Part shown: positions 52,673-62,329 of the stretch, in pieces
How the letters are laid out: every line of letters starts with the position of its first letter
Position numbering within the stretch: position 1 is the stretch's first letter
Source of the DNA: VAZQ01 sp963725065
GTDB taxonomy: Bacteria; Pseudomonadota; Alphaproteobacteria; Rhizobiales; Xanthobacteraceae
NCBI GenBank assembly: GCA_963725065.1
Contig: CAVRXD010000006.1
Span: 1 to 64,000 of the forward strand
Reading direction: 5' to 3'
DNA: 64,000 bases
The notes under the pieces: model-generated
Database searches by the model: none
The model's input: the letters and a program-made list of their open reading frames with translations, nothing else
What the model was told of the DNA's origin: nothing
Program-made: the position numbers and the translations under genes

Positions 52673-52852
52673 TTAGTTCGGCGCCGTCGCGGCCTTGACC
52701 ACATAGGTCGAGCCGTCGACGCCGTCGATGGCGCCACGGATACGGATTGCATCCCGCGCCCGTGCCGTTGCGATGCCCGATACCATCATCAAGAGCGCGC
52801 CAACAGCAACGCCCGCACGCGCTGCTGCCGTCATCTTGTAATTGGCTTTCAT
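52673..52852 (-). CDS. Short secreted peptide, possibly truncated
   Basis: 59 residues. A signal-like segment occupies residues 8-32 (ARAGVAVGALLMMVSGIATA) and is followed by only about 25 residues (IRIRGAIDGVDGSTYVVKA). The phrase IRxRGxIDxVDGSTxxVKA is the start of an OB-like periplasmic domain in larger proteins, after which the frame stops. ATG 52852 has GAGG upstream. I read it as a small or truncated gene. Confidence 0.55.
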   Translation of the reverse strand: MKANYKMTAAARAGVAVGALLMMVSGIATARARDAIRIRGAIDGVDGSTYVVKAATAPN

Positions 52853-52940
52853 GAGCCTCACATTGGTTGCCGCGAGACGTTATGACAGCAAGGGATTGAG
52901 GTTTAGGCCGAACGTGGTCGGACGGCCCCGCTCATGTCGC

Positions 52941-55900
52941 TCACGACGCCAGCGAGTTGAGCAGCGCCTTGGCTTCCTTCAGGTCGAGCGTGTCGAAGCC
53001 TTCGGTGAACCAGTCGTAGACCGGAGCAAGCAGCTCCCGGGCTTGCAGCGGCTTGCCCTGATCGCGCCACAGCCGCGCCATGCTCATCGCAGCGCGCAGC
53101 TCCAAGGACCTAGCCTGCTGCGTGCGTGCAACCGTGAGCGCGCGCCGAACGTAGTCTTCCGCTTTCTGCCGATCCGGATCCGGCGATCTGAGCCAGATTT
53201 CTCCGGCCACGCGATTGACCTCGCTCTCGCACCATCTCTCCTTGGCGGTTTCCACCGCCGTCATCGCCTCGCCAATGCAGCGCCGCGCTTCATCGGATTG
53301 GCCGAGCGCTGAATGGGCTCTCGCCAGATATGTCAATAACAGCGGCATCCACATGGTCGATCCTGTCGACCGCAATGCGGCGAGCCCCGCGGTGATTGCG
53401 GGGATTGCATCCGAGGCTTTGCCGGTCATTGTCAAAAGGCAGCCGCGCCACAATAATCCGGACGCCTTCCATAACGAAGCGTCCTTTTCCTCCGCCAGCA
53501 CGGCAAGCTCGTCGGCATCGGCGTTTGCCGCCGCGTAATGGCCGAATTGGATTTGGGTCAACGATGAGTGATGCAGCGCAAACATCAGGCTGGCGGCCTG
53601 GCCGATCCCGCGGGCATGCTGAACGACGCGCTTCGTGTCCGCGAGCGCGGCATCAGGATAGCCGAGCAACCACAGCGCGATCGAGCGGTAGCACCAGATC
53701 GAGACCGCAATGTCCACGGCAAATCGCGCCGCCAGCGTCGGGTGCTCGACGGGATCATAAAGTGTGATCGCCCGATCCAAGGACTCCCGGCCTTCCGAGA
53801 TGTCGCCCGTGAGCAGCAGGGAAACGCCTACGATGCGATGTCCGTTCATCAGTGGAACGGTCGCACTTTGCTTTGACGCTAGCGCCAGGAACTGGGCTGA
53901 AAGGTCCCGCATGGCGTCGCCGTTGACCGCGATGCGATCCACCCCCCAGACACCATAGAGGACGGAGAACACCAGCAGCGGATCTTCGGGCGGCTCGCCA
54001 AGCGCTTCAGCCTGCTCGATCAGCTTGCGTGCCAGCTCCAGCGCCGCCTTGGTTTCAGGCGCCGCATAGCCTTTGATGGTCATCAAAGCGTTGGCGAGGG
54101 CGACTTGCGCCCTGATCTGCTCGCGACGCAGGCCCGTTGTGGCGGGCAACGTCGCGATCTGGGCGAGCGCGCGCCTGAACTGCTCCGCGGATTCCACCAG
54201 CGCCGAGCTCTCCAGCGACCGTTGCCCCGCTTTGCCCCACCATTCGATCGCGGCCTCGGTCATACCGGCCTGCGTAAAGTGATGCGCCAGCAACTCCGGC
54301 TCGGCGGCGGCAGTGGCGGCATTGTCGCGTAACGCCTCGGCAACGCGGCAGTGCAGCGCTTGGCGCCGGCTCTTGAGCAAATTCTCGTAGGCCGCGTCCT
54401 GGATCAGGGCGTGTTTGAAGCGGTAATCGGATTGCGGCGGCAGACCCCGCGCCAGCAAGATGTCCGCCTCGGCGAGCCGGTCCAGCGCCGCCTGCAACGA
54501 CGCGTCGTCCATCCCGGTCAGCGTACGTAACAGCCAGTAGGTGAAATCGCGGCCGATCACGGCCCCGATCTGCGCCACCTCGCGCGCGCTGCCTAACCGG
54601 TCAAGCCGCGCGGTGAGCGATTGTTGCAGCGTTGGTGGGATCGAATGGATGCCGCCCTGCTCGCCTCGCTCCAGGAGAAGCCGCGTCACTTCCTCGATGA
54701 ACAGCGGCACGCCGCCGGTGCGCTCGGTGACGCCATCGATCATGTCCTTTGCCAGCACGTGGTGCGCCGCAAGGTTGCCGACCATATGCCGCACCTGATC
54801 GCGGTCGAGCGGCGCGAGCGAAATCGTGCCGTGGTGCGAGCGCATCCCCCAGGGCAGCCGGAATTCTGGGCGTGTGCTGACGAGGACAATCAACGGCGCC
54901 AGCGCGCCGCTTTCGGCGATGCCGCGCAACACGTCGAGCGTGCTCGGATCGGCCCAATGCAGGTCTTCCAGCGCGAGCACCATCGGCTGAAGCCGGGCGC
55001 TGGCGATCAGGATCGCAGTCAGCGCGCCCAGTTGCCGGCGCCGCAAGTCCTCTGGCGCCAAAGTCGGCATGCGTTCCTTTGGCAGCGGAACGGCCAGCAG
55101 TGTCGCAAGCAACGGGACATTCTCGATGGGGTCGAGTTTGATCTGTGTCAGCGTGCTCTCCAGCTCCGCGATCCGTTGCTCCGCCGGCACGTCGGCGCCG
55201 CCGAAGCGCTCACGGCCCCATTCGGCGATCGGGTGCAGCGGCGTGTTCTGCAGGAGCTGCGAACAGCTCCATTCGACCCAGGTATGCGGGGTGTCGCGCA
55301 GCCGCGTCTGGAATTCCTCCATCAGCCGCGACTTGCCCAAGCCAGGCTCGCCAATGATCAACACCAATTGCCCGTCGCCCCGCCGCGCACGCTCCCAGCG
55401 CCGCAGCAGCATGGCGAGCTCCTCGTCACGACCGACCAGCGGCGTGAGACGGCGCTGCCCCGCGCGGCGTCGGACACCGCTCGCCCGCACCAGGCGGAAC
55501 AGGGTCACCGGCTCCGGCACGCCGCTGAATTGGTGACTGCCGCGCTCCTCGGCGACGAACAGGCCGGCGATCTGCCGCAGCACCCGCGCCGTCACCACGA
55601 CCTCGCCCGGCTCGGCGGCAGTCTGCGCGCGGGCCGCGATGTTAGGCACGTCGCCGAAAATCTCGCCGGCTTCGACCACCACCGGCCCCCAGTCGATCGC
55701 GATGCGCGCGGCCAGCGCTGGCTTGCCCGAGCATATGTTCTTGCGATTCAATTGCGCGACTGAGCGTTGGATCGCCAGAGCGGCGCGGGCCGCGCGCTCG
55801 GCGTCGTTTTCCAGCGCGACCGGATAGCCGAACAGCACCATGAGCCCGTCGCCCGGCTCGCCGACCACCTTGTGCCAGGGCCTTTGGCTGAGGCTTCCGC

Positions 55901-56318
55901 CCATTTCCGTCACCGCCGCCGACGTCCCCTCGAGGTAGGCGCCAAACAGGTCGCGCCACTCCTCCGCGTCGAGCTTCGCGGCAATCCCGGTCGAATCCAC
56001 GAGATCGCAGAACATCACCGTGACATGACGGTGGTCGCCGGCGGCTTCGGGCGCGGGCGGAGCGGGCGGCTTTGGGAGCGCGTGGACTGGCGCCGCTGGT
56101 GGCTTGCCTTGCAGCGGTGCCGGTGTTGCCGTCGCGGCTGAGCCGTCCAGCGCGGCTATCGCCCGCAATAGCTTGCGGCGGTGACCCAGCAAGACACCGA
56201 GGTTGTTCAAGTCTTGATCGGTCAGGTCGTGCAGAACGTCGGCATCAATCGCGTTGTCGCGGAATGCCGCCTCATACTCCTCGAGGCTAAGGCTCCGCAG
56301 CCAAACCCCGATATCCAT
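52941..56318 (-). CDS. SAM - adenylate/guanylate cyclase - AAA - TPR signalling protein
   Basis: 1125 residues. The SAM domain spans 1-60 (SLEEYEAAFRDNAIDADVLHDL). The class III cyclase domain spans about 98-270: FCDLVDSTGIAA with the first metal Asp, GDGLMVLFGYP with the second, and ARIAIDWGPVV. The AAA ATPase follows at about 290-560 with P-loop GEPGLGKS. The last 500 residues are TPR-like helices. The region just before GDGLM has an 8-residue expansion (SLSQRPWHKVVGEP) relative to usual members. It is a putative cAMP/cGMP producer with a STAND-like sensor part. The ligand is unknown. Confidence 0.9.
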   Translation of the reverse strand: MDIGVWLRSLSLEEYEAAFRDNAIDADVLHDLTDQDLNNLGVLLGHRRKLLRAIAALDGSAATATPAPLQGKPPAAPVHALPKPPAPPAPEAAGDHRHVTVMFCDLVDSTGIAAKLDAEEWRDLFGAYLEGTSAAVTEMGGSLSQRPWHKVVGEPGDGLMVLFGYPVALENDAERAARAALAIQRSVAQLNRKNICSGKPALAARIAIDWGPVVVEAGEIFGDVPNIAARAQTAAEPGEVVVTARVLRQIAGLFVAEERGSHQFSGVPEPVTLFRLVRASGVRRRAGQRRLTPLVGRDEELAMLLRRWERARRGDGQLVLIIGEPGLGKSRLMEEFQTRLRDTPHTWVEWSCSQLLQNTPLHPIAEWGRERFGGADVPAEQRIAELESTLTQIKLDPIENVPLLATLLAVPLPKERMPTLAPEDLRRRQLGALTAILIASARLQPMVLALEDLHWADPSTLDVLRGIAESGALAPLIVLVSTRPEFRLPWGMRSHHGTISLAPLDRDQVRHMVGNLAAHHVLAKDMIDGVTERTGGVPLFIEEVTRLLLERGEQGGIHSIPPTLQQSLTARLDRLGSAREVAQIGAVIGRDFTYWLLRTLTGMDDASLQAALDRLAEADILLARGLPPQSDYRFKHALIQDAAYENLLKSRRQALHCRVAEALRDNAATAAAEPELLAHHFTQAGMTEAAIEWWGKAGQRSLESSALVESAEQFRRALAQIATLPATTGLRREQIRAQVALANALMTIKGYAAPETKAALELARKLIEQAEALGEPPEDPLLVFSVLYGVWGVDRIAVNGDAMRDLSAQFLALASKQSATVPLMNGHRIVGVSLLLTGDISEGRESLDRAITLYDPVEHPTLAARFAVDIAVSIWCYRSIALWLLGYPDAALADTKRVVQHARGIGQAASLMFALHHSSLTQIQFGHYAAANADADELAVLAEEKDASLWKASGLLWRGCLLTMTGKASDAIPAITAGLAALRSTGSTMWMPLLLTYLARAHSALGQSDEARRCIGEAMTAVETAKERWCESEVNRVAGEIWLRSPDPDRQKAEDYVRRALTVARTQQARSLELRAAMSMARLWRDQGKPLQARELLAPVYDWFTEGFDTLDLKEAKALLNSLAS

Positions 56319-56589
56319 GATCGCGTCCTATCTCTGCCGCGGCGAGCATCATCATCCAGGTGAAACGAAGTGTCCAGGGTGCCGGCCTGCCGATGACGAC
56401 GCCGGTCGTGCAAAGACGATGGCCGGCACGAGCTCAAGGCCGAATGGCCGTTCCCTGTTGTCGCTCGCTCGCGAGCGCATGCCGGGCATTGCGTCGCTTG
56501 CAACTATGAGCCTGCCGGGATAGCTACGCGGAGCGGTCACGTGGCTTGTGATCTCTGGCGTTGGCTTCGAAGAAGCGACCTTCTGCCGC

Positions 56590-57276
56590 ATGAACCAGAA
56601 TTATTTGGCATCCGCGATCGGCTTGTTGCTCGCTTGTGCCGTTGGCGCGGTGGCGGCGCAGGCGGCCGGGCCGGCTGCCGATTACAAGATCAATCCGGAA
56701 TACACCTCCACGTCGCCGGACGGCGCAACCACTGTCGAGCAGTACGCAAGGATCAGTGCCGACGGCGATTACACCTGGCAGTTCTGGGCGCGCCGTCAGG
56801 ACAAGCTGACCCTGCTCAAGCCGGAGCAACCCGACTACGCAGCGGGCTTCAGGTTCACCAGCGATTCCCAATGGCTCGTGCGCACGCAAAAGACCGGCGC
56901 CGGATACGCCAGCTTGTATCTCTACCACCTCGGTCCGCAGGGATTCGTTGCCGCCACCGCGAAGCCGCTCAGCGATCTGGCATGGGCCTACTTCAAGCGC
57001 CGTCCCGAGTTCCGAAAGATCAGGAAGCCGGATTTCCATATCGAAGCCGGTCTGGTGAAGGGAACCGACGACAACTATCGCTCGCTGGGTCAGGACTGGC
57101 CCGACAGCCGTTATCTCGTCATCTCCCTGTCGGGTGAGGTGTCACCCAACAGCCGTCACGGTCAGCTTCGGTCGGTTCGCGGCTGGCGCTGCCGGTATGA
57201 CCTGCAGAAGGGTACGTTCGACGTGCCGCCGGATTTTGCCGAGAACAATGCGAAGGCAATTGCTCCCGAGCGGTAA
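56590..57276 (+). CDS. Hypothetical secreted protein
   Basis: 228 residues. A signal peptide lies at 1-24 (ASAIGLLLACAVGAVAAQAA). The mature part is soluble, beta-rich and Trp/Tyr-rich (YTWQFWARRQDK, WLVRTQKTGAGYASLYLY) with no family I recognise. The ribosome site is weak (GAAGAAG 13 bases away); an ATG further upstream at 56548 would extend it by 14 residues. It is divergent from the cyclase gene with a 271-bp gap. Confidence 0.72.
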   Translation: MNQNYLASAIGLLLACAVGAVAAQAAGPAADYKINPEYTSTSPDGATTVEQYARISADGDYTWQFWARRQDKLTLLKPEQPDYAAGFRFTSDSQWLVRTQKTGAGYASLYLYHLGPQGFVAATAKPLSDLAWAYFKRRPEFRKIRKPDFHIEAGLVKGTDDNYRSLGQDWPDSRYLVISLSGEVSPNSRHGQLRSVRGWRCRYDLQKGTFDVPPDFAENNAKAIAPER

Positions 57277-57511
57277 AAAAGAGTGGCTCGGCCTCTGGAT
57301 GAGCGAGTCATGCAAATCTGGCGTCGTACCTACCATGGTCAACTTTCAAAAAGCCGACCACCCTTTAATTGTTGAAAGACTGTTGCGGAAATTTCGCGCT
57401 GCTATCGTGGATCAGAATCTGCCAAAGCAGTGCTAACGATCGGAAAGGCCGCTGTTCGGAGCGCCTGTGCGATCCTGAGGCTCGGCCCGGCAGCTTATTC
57501 GGGATGCGCGG

Positions 57512-57703
57512 TCAATGCGCGTCGTATTGCTGATGCACCAGATCCGTCGAGTTGCTCATCAACTCGTGTGGGTTGATCAGCCTGCTCGACGCGGCGGAGG
57601 CTTCGGCGCGATTGACGGAGTGGGTCGTCGTCGCACCGGACCACACACCGATTGCGAGGAGCGCGAGCAAGGCGGTAAACCCGAATGCCATGATCGTCCG
57701 CAT
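57512..57703 (-). CDS. Small secreted or membrane peptide
   Basis: 63 residues. Residues 5-24 are a hydrophobic signal (AFGFTALLALLAIGVWSGA), then a polar tail ends in INPHELMSNSTDLVHQQYDAH. AAGGAGTG lies 6 bases before the ATG, a strong site. Such short peptides with a C-terminal conserved helix are frequent in Bradyrhizobium. The function is unknown. Confidence 0.7.
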   Translation of the reverse strand: MRTIMAFGFTALLALLAIGVWSGATTTHSVNRAEASAASSRLINPHELMSNSTDLVHQQYDAH

Positions 57704-57788
57704 GTGATCACTCCTTCATGCTTGAGCGACGCGGCTTTGGTTGGGCGCGGCCCTCATCGGACGAAGGCTGCTGTGGATTCACCCCTTG

Positions 57789-58190
57789 TTATCGCGCCGC
57801 GACGTCGCTCACGACGGCGATGCTTTCCTTCGCCTGCATGGCGCTTGTGACGCGTTCGATCGCGGCCTTGCGCCGCATCTGATGAGAGGGATCGTCCCGG
57901 CCACCTGCCAGGTTTTGTCGGGCGATCAACCGATCGATGGTTTCCCTCGCTTCCGGGGAAAGGGTTTGCGCACGCTCGATTTTGGGTGCGAGCCGCTCGA
58001 GCTGAGCGATGTCCTCGACGCCCCGGCCGGCAGGGCTCATGAAAACAGCAACAAGTCCAACGGCGAGCACGGTGGTGTAGCACCAGCGCAGCCGCAGCGG
58101 ACGGTGGTCGGCGGGGATGCGTGCGCCGGCGGACCTGGAGCTCCGCCATGCGCTCGGGGCGGTCGGGAGCTGCTCCGCGGCGAATCTCAC
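57789..58190 (-). CDS. Small membrane protein of unknown function
   Basis: 133 residues. One hydrophobic helix lies near 38-52 (YTTVLAVGLVAVFM); the C-terminal 70 residues are charged and helical (ERLAPKIERAQTLSPEARET). GTG 58190 has GAGGAG 6 bases upstream. It is followed 85 bp later by the 63-residue peptide gene on the same strand, and both may be one transcript. No family is recognised. Confidence 0.68.
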   Translation of the reverse strand: MRFAAEQLPTAPSAWRSSRSAGARIPADHRPLRLRWCYTTVLAVGLVAVFMSPAGRGVEDIAQLERLAPKIERAQTLSPEARETIDRLIARQNLAGGRDDPSHQMRRKAAIERVTSAMQAKESIAVVSDVAAR

Positions 58191-58358
58191 GTGAGGCTCC
58201 TCATCGCTGGAGGATGACTGCTCGCGTCTTGGCGGAATGAACTCTGCGACCCGAGAGACGCAGCGGTACGGTTCTGGACCGTAACGAGAGAGCCGCTTAA
58301 GGTCTTTGGTTCAGGAGCTGAAATGTTCTGAATTTGCGGCCATGACCGGTGGCGCGCG

Positions 58359-59894
58359 ATGAGCGGCGAAGAGGTAACATTCGGCCGTTTTCGGTTCGAC
58401 CTCGGGCGGCGTCAACTGTCGCGCGACGGAATCCCGGTGCGGCTCGGCAGTCGGGCTCTCGACGTCCTCTTTGTGCTCGCCGCCGCCAGGGGAAATGTCA
58501 TCACCAAGGACGAACTGCTGGCACGGGTCTGGCCGGGGCAGGTGGTCGAGGAGAACAACCTCCAAGTCCAAGTTTCCGCGCTCAGGAAAGCACTCGACGA
58601 GGAGAAGAGGGGGCAAAGCTACCTGGTTACCGTGCCGGGCCGCGGCTACCGCCTCATCGGGATAGCTGGCGGTTCGCCCGATCCGGCGCTTCCGGACAAG
58701 CCGTCGATCGCCGTGCTGCCCTTCCAGAACATGAGCGATGACCCGCAACAGGAATATTTCGCGGACGGCATCGTCGAGGACATCATCGCCGCGCTGTGTC
58801 ATATGCGCTGGCTGTTCGTGATCGCGCGCGATTCGAGCTTCGCGTACAAAGGACGCACGGCGGACGTCAAGCAGGTCGGCCGCGAACTGGGCGTGCGCTA
58901 CGTAGTGGAAGGCGGCATCCGCAAGGCGGCGCAGCGGGTGCGCATCACGGCGCAACTCATCGACGCGTCGACGGGCGCGCATCTGTGGGCCGATCACTTC
59001 GACGGCGGTCTCGAGGACATCTTCGATCTGCAGGATCAGGTGGCGGCGAGCGTGGTCGGCGCGATCGCACCGAAGCTGGAGCAGGCCGAGATCGAACGCG
59101 CCAAGCGCAAGCCGACCGAGAGCCTCGACGCCTACGACTACTTCCTGCGCGGGATGGCAAGCACTCACCGTATGACGCGGGACGCCACCAGCGAGGCGCT
59201 GGAACTATTCGCAAGGGCAAGCGAACTTGATCCGGATTTCGCCTCGCCTTGTGGCGCGGCGGCGTTCTGCTACGTGGTGCGCAAGATCAACGGCTGGACG
59301 ACCGATCGCGGGCACGAGATCTCCGAAGCCACGCGGCTGGCGCGACGGACGGCGGAGCTCGGTAAGGACGATGCGGTCGCGCTCGCTTTCGGCGGGCTTG
59401 CCCTCGGTTACGTCGCCGGCGATCTCGAAGGAGCCATCGCGCTGATCGATCGGGCGCTCGTTCTCAATCCGAATCTGGCCGTTGGATGGTACGCCAGCGG
59501 AACGGTGAGGGCCTTTCGCGGCGGCGAGCCGGAAGTGGCGATCGCGCATCTCCATCGCGCGATGCGCCTGAGCCCGTTCGATCCTTTCATGTTCACCATG
59601 CAGGGCGTGACCGCATTTGCCCATTTCTTCGCCGGCCGCTACGCCGAGGCCACGGCATGGGCCGAAAAAGCGTTCTGGGAACGGCCGAACATACTCGCGA
59701 CCTTGCGCATCGCGGCGGCCAGCAATGCGCTCGCCGGCCGGTTGGAGGAGGCGCGCAAAGCCATCGCGCGCGCGCTCGAACTCGACCCCGAGATGCGCGT
59801 GTCCAATCTCGAGGGCCGTATCGGTTGGTTCCGGCGGCCGGAAGATTTCGCCAAGTATGCGGATGCCCTGCGCAAGGCCGGCCTGCCGGAGTGA
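58359..59894 (+). CDS. CadC-type winged-helix regulator with TolB-like and TPR domains
   Basis: 511 residues. The OmpR/CadC-type DNA-binding domain spans 5-100 (LLARVWPGQVVEENNLQVQVSALRK is the recognition helix region and GRGYRLIG the wing). A TolB-N-like segment lies at about 110-235 (SIAVLPFQNMSDDPQQEYFADG). TPR-like helices lie at about 250-490. It has no membrane helix, unlike classical CadC. This architecture is common in rhizobia, where targets are unknown. It is divergent from the 133-residue protein gene (168-bp gap). Confidence 0.9.
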   Translation: MSGEEVTFGRFRFDLGRRQLSRDGIPVRLGSRALDVLFVLAAARGNVITKDELLARVWPGQVVEENNLQVQVSALRKALDEEKRGQSYLVTVPGRGYRLIGIAGGSPDPALPDKPSIAVLPFQNMSDDPQQEYFADGIVEDIIAALCHMRWLFVIARDSSFAYKGRTADVKQVGRELGVRYVVEGGIRKAAQRVRITAQLIDASTGAHLWADHFDGGLEDIFDLQDQVAASVVGAIAPKLEQAEIERAKRKPTESLDAYDYFLRGMASTHRMTRDATSEALELFARASELDPDFASPCGAAAFCYVVRKINGWTTDRGHEISEATRLARRTAELGKDDAVALAFGGLALGYVAGDLEGAIALIDRALVLNPNLAVGWYASGTVRAFRGGEPEVAIAHLHRAMRLSPFDPFMFTMQGVTAFAHFFAGRYAEATAWAEKAFWERPNILATLRIAAASNALAGRLEEARKAIARALELDPEMRVSNLEGRIGWFRRPEDFAKYADALRKAGLPE

Positions 59895-60125
59895 TCCTTT
59901 GATCGTCCCTTCGTGGTCGACGGCAAGATAAAATTCAGATTGCGGATTCGCTTCCATCTCGGCGTGAGGCCTGTTTTCGACGAATCTCCAGAAAATCTTC
60001 AGGAAGACTCCACGTCCCCTCCGAGCTTGCCGTCGCTTCTGCCGCTACATGTCCCCGCCATGGTCCCGGTATCCACCGGCCGCCGCTCGCACTCGCGCGA
60101 GATGACGAAGACACAAGGGGGCGCC

Positions 60126-61103
60126 ATGAAACTTCTTCGCCGCAGGTTCCTGGGTCTGGCCGCGGGTGCGGCCGTGCTGCCGGCCGTCGCCCGTATTGCG
60201 CGCGCAGAGACCTATCCGTCGCGGCCGGTCCGGATCGTCGTTCCTTTCGCTGCCGCCGGCCCGAACGACATCATTGCCCGCGTGCTGGGACGATGGCTGT
60301 CGGAGCGGCTTGGCCAACCATTCGTGATCGAGAACCGGCCGGGTGCGGCAACCAACATCGGCACCGAGGCCGTGGTCAATGCGGCACCCGACGGTCATAC
60401 CGTCTTGGTGGTGTCGTTGCCGCACGCGGTCAACGCCACGCTCTACGAGAAGCTGCATTTCAATTTCATGCGCGATATCGCTCCGGTCGCCGGGATCATG
60501 CGCGTATCCAATGTGATGGTCGTTGCCCCGGCATTTCCGGCCGGGTCGGTGCCGGAATTCATCAGCTACGCTAAGGCCAACCCGGGCAAGCTCAATTTCG
60601 CGTCGTCGGGAATAGGAGCGTCCAACCATATCGCCGGGGAGTTGTTCAAGATCATGACCGGGATCGATATGGCGCACGTGCCATACCGCAGTTCCGGACC
60701 GGCGCTGACCGATCTCTTTGGCGGTCAGGTCCAGGTGATGTTCGACGCGATCACGTCCACGATCGAGCATATCAGGGCGGACAGGCTGCGCCCGCTGGCC
60801 GTGACGTCGGCGCCGCGCTCGGCCCTGCTTGCGGACACGCCGGTCATGAGCGATTTCGTGCCCGGCTACGAATTGAGCAACTGGTTCGGGCTCGGCATGC
60901 CAAGCCACACGCCCTCGGAGATCGTCGACAGGCTCAATATCGCCGTCAATGAGGGTCTCGCGGATCCCGGGTTGAAGGCGCGATTTGCCGACCTGGGAGG
61001 AAGCATGCTGCCCGGCTCCCCTGCCGATTTTGGCAGGCTCATCGCCGATGAAACGGCGAAGTGGGGCAAGGTCATCCGCACGGCCAATATCAAGCCGGAG
61101 TAG
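60126..61103 (+). CDS. Bug-family solute receptor
   Basis: 325 residues. The leader MKLLRRRFLGLAAGAAVLPA is twin-arginine-like. Mature motifs are TYPSRPVRIVVPFAAAGPND, ENRPGAATNIGTEAVVNAAP and AHVPYRSSGPALTDLFGGQV. GGGGGGCGCC lies before the ATG. It is close to the receptors at 37308 and 39942. It is the first of two tandem Bug genes. Confidence 0.9.
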   Translation: MKLLRRRFLGLAAGAAVLPAVARIARAETYPSRPVRIVVPFAAAGPNDIIARVLGRWLSERLGQPFVIENRPGAATNIGTEAVVNAAPDGHTVLVVSLPHAVNATLYEKLHFNFMRDIAPVAGIMRVSNVMVVAPAFPAGSVPEFISYAKANPGKLNFASSGIGASNHIAGELFKIMTGIDMAHVPYRSSGPALTDLFGGQVQVMFDAITSTIEHIRADRLRPLAVTSAPRSALLADTPVMSDFVPGYELSNWFGLGMPSHTPSEIVDRLNIAVNEGLADPGLKARFADLGGSMLPGSPADFGRLIADETAKWGKVIRTANIKPE

Positions 61104-61340
61104 CGCCGCTCAAGGCGATCTTCAAGATCCGCTCGGCAGAGACCTGGCTTGCGGATGCTGCTGGGTTCGATGGCGGGCTGGATCCTTCCTACTGCGTAGA
61201 CGGATTGGTGGTGTACACTGATCCGAGAGCTGCTCGCGGAACGTGCCAGGCCAGTTTCCTCCTTCCACGCTCCTGCCGTCGGCAGCAGTCTTGTTTCGAA
61301 CGCCGCGCGCCGCGTTCAGCGATGATGCCAGGAGGACTCC

Positions 61341-62321
61341 ATGACGCTGCCCCGCCGTCGGTTCCTGCATGTAGCAGCCGGAGTTGTCGCGCTCCCGGCG
61401 CTCATCCGGTCGGGAGGGGCGCAAACCTATCCGTCGCGGCAGATCACGCTGGTCGTGCCGTTCCCGCCCGGCGGTTCGACCGACGTGGCCGCCCGCATCA
61501 TCGCCGAAAAGATGAAGCCGCTGCTCGGTCAGCCGCTCATCATCGAGAATGTCGGCGGCGCCGGCGGCAGCATCGCCGTCGGCCGCGTCGCGCGCGCGGC
61601 TCCCGACGGCTACACCATCGACATCGGCCAGTGGGACACGCATGTCGGCAGCATCGTCTTTAATTTGAACTACGATCTGCAGAAGGATTTCGAGCCGATC
61701 GGACTGATCTCGGTCAATCCGCAGCTTTTGGTCGCCAGGAAAACCCTGCCGGCGAACGATCTGCGGGAGTTGATTGCCTGGATGAAAGCGCGTCCCGGCG
61801 AAGCCAGGTTTGTCAATCAGCTCGCCGCCGCGCAGGTGAGCGGAATTCTGCTGCAGCAGCTCACGGACACGAAGGTTACGTTCATCCCGTATCGCGGCGC
61901 CGGTCCGGCCATGACCGATCTCGTCTCCGGCCAGGTCGATCTCATGGTGGTGCAAAGCGCGGCGGCGCTGCCGCAGGTGCGGGGCGCGACGATCAAGGCG
62001 ATCGCAAACTTGTCGCCGCAACGCTCGCCGTCGATTCCCGACATCCCGACATCAGACGAGGGCGGCGTGCCGGGATGGCACATGGCGGGATGGTTCGGCT
62101 TCTTTGCGCCCAGGGCCACGCCGAAGGACGTCATCGCCAAGCTCAATGGCGCCATGATGCAAGCCCTCGCCGATCCGGCGGTGAAAGCCCGGTTCACCGA
62201 GCTCGGGCTCGACGTCGCCGCGCGCGAGCAGCAGACGCCGGACGGACTCGCCGCGTTCCACAAGGCCGAGATCGAGAAGTGGTGGCCGATCATCAAGGCG
62301 GCGAACATCAAGGGGGAATAG
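61341..62321 (+). CDS. Bug-family solute receptor, tandem copy
   Basis: 326 residues. The leader MTLPRRRFLHVAAGVVALPA has the twin-arginine pattern. Mature motifs are TYPSRQITLVVPFPPGGSTD, ENVGGAGGSIAVGRVARAAP and FIPYRGAGPAMTDLVSGQVD. AGGAGGAC lies before the ATG. It is 237 bp downstream of the receptor at 60126, and only about one third of residues agree, so it is not a recent duplicate. Its stop is 8 bp from the convergent gene at 62330. Confidence 0.9.
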   Translation: MTLPRRRFLHVAAGVVALPALIRSGGAQTYPSRQITLVVPFPPGGSTDVAARIIAEKMKPLLGQPLIIENVGGAGGSIAVGRVARAAPDGYTIDIGQWDTHVGSIVFNLNYDLQKDFEPIGLISVNPQLLVARKTLPANDLRELIAWMKARPGEARFVNQLAAAQVSGILLQQLTDTKVTFIPYRGAGPAMTDLVSGQVDLMVVQSAAALPQVRGATIKAIANLSPQRSPSIPDIPTSDEGGVPGWHMAGWFGFFAPRATPKDVIAKLNGAMMQALADPAVKARFTELGLDVAAREQQTPDGLAAFHKAEIEKWWPIIKAANIKGE

Positions 62322-62329
62322 CAGCTGTC

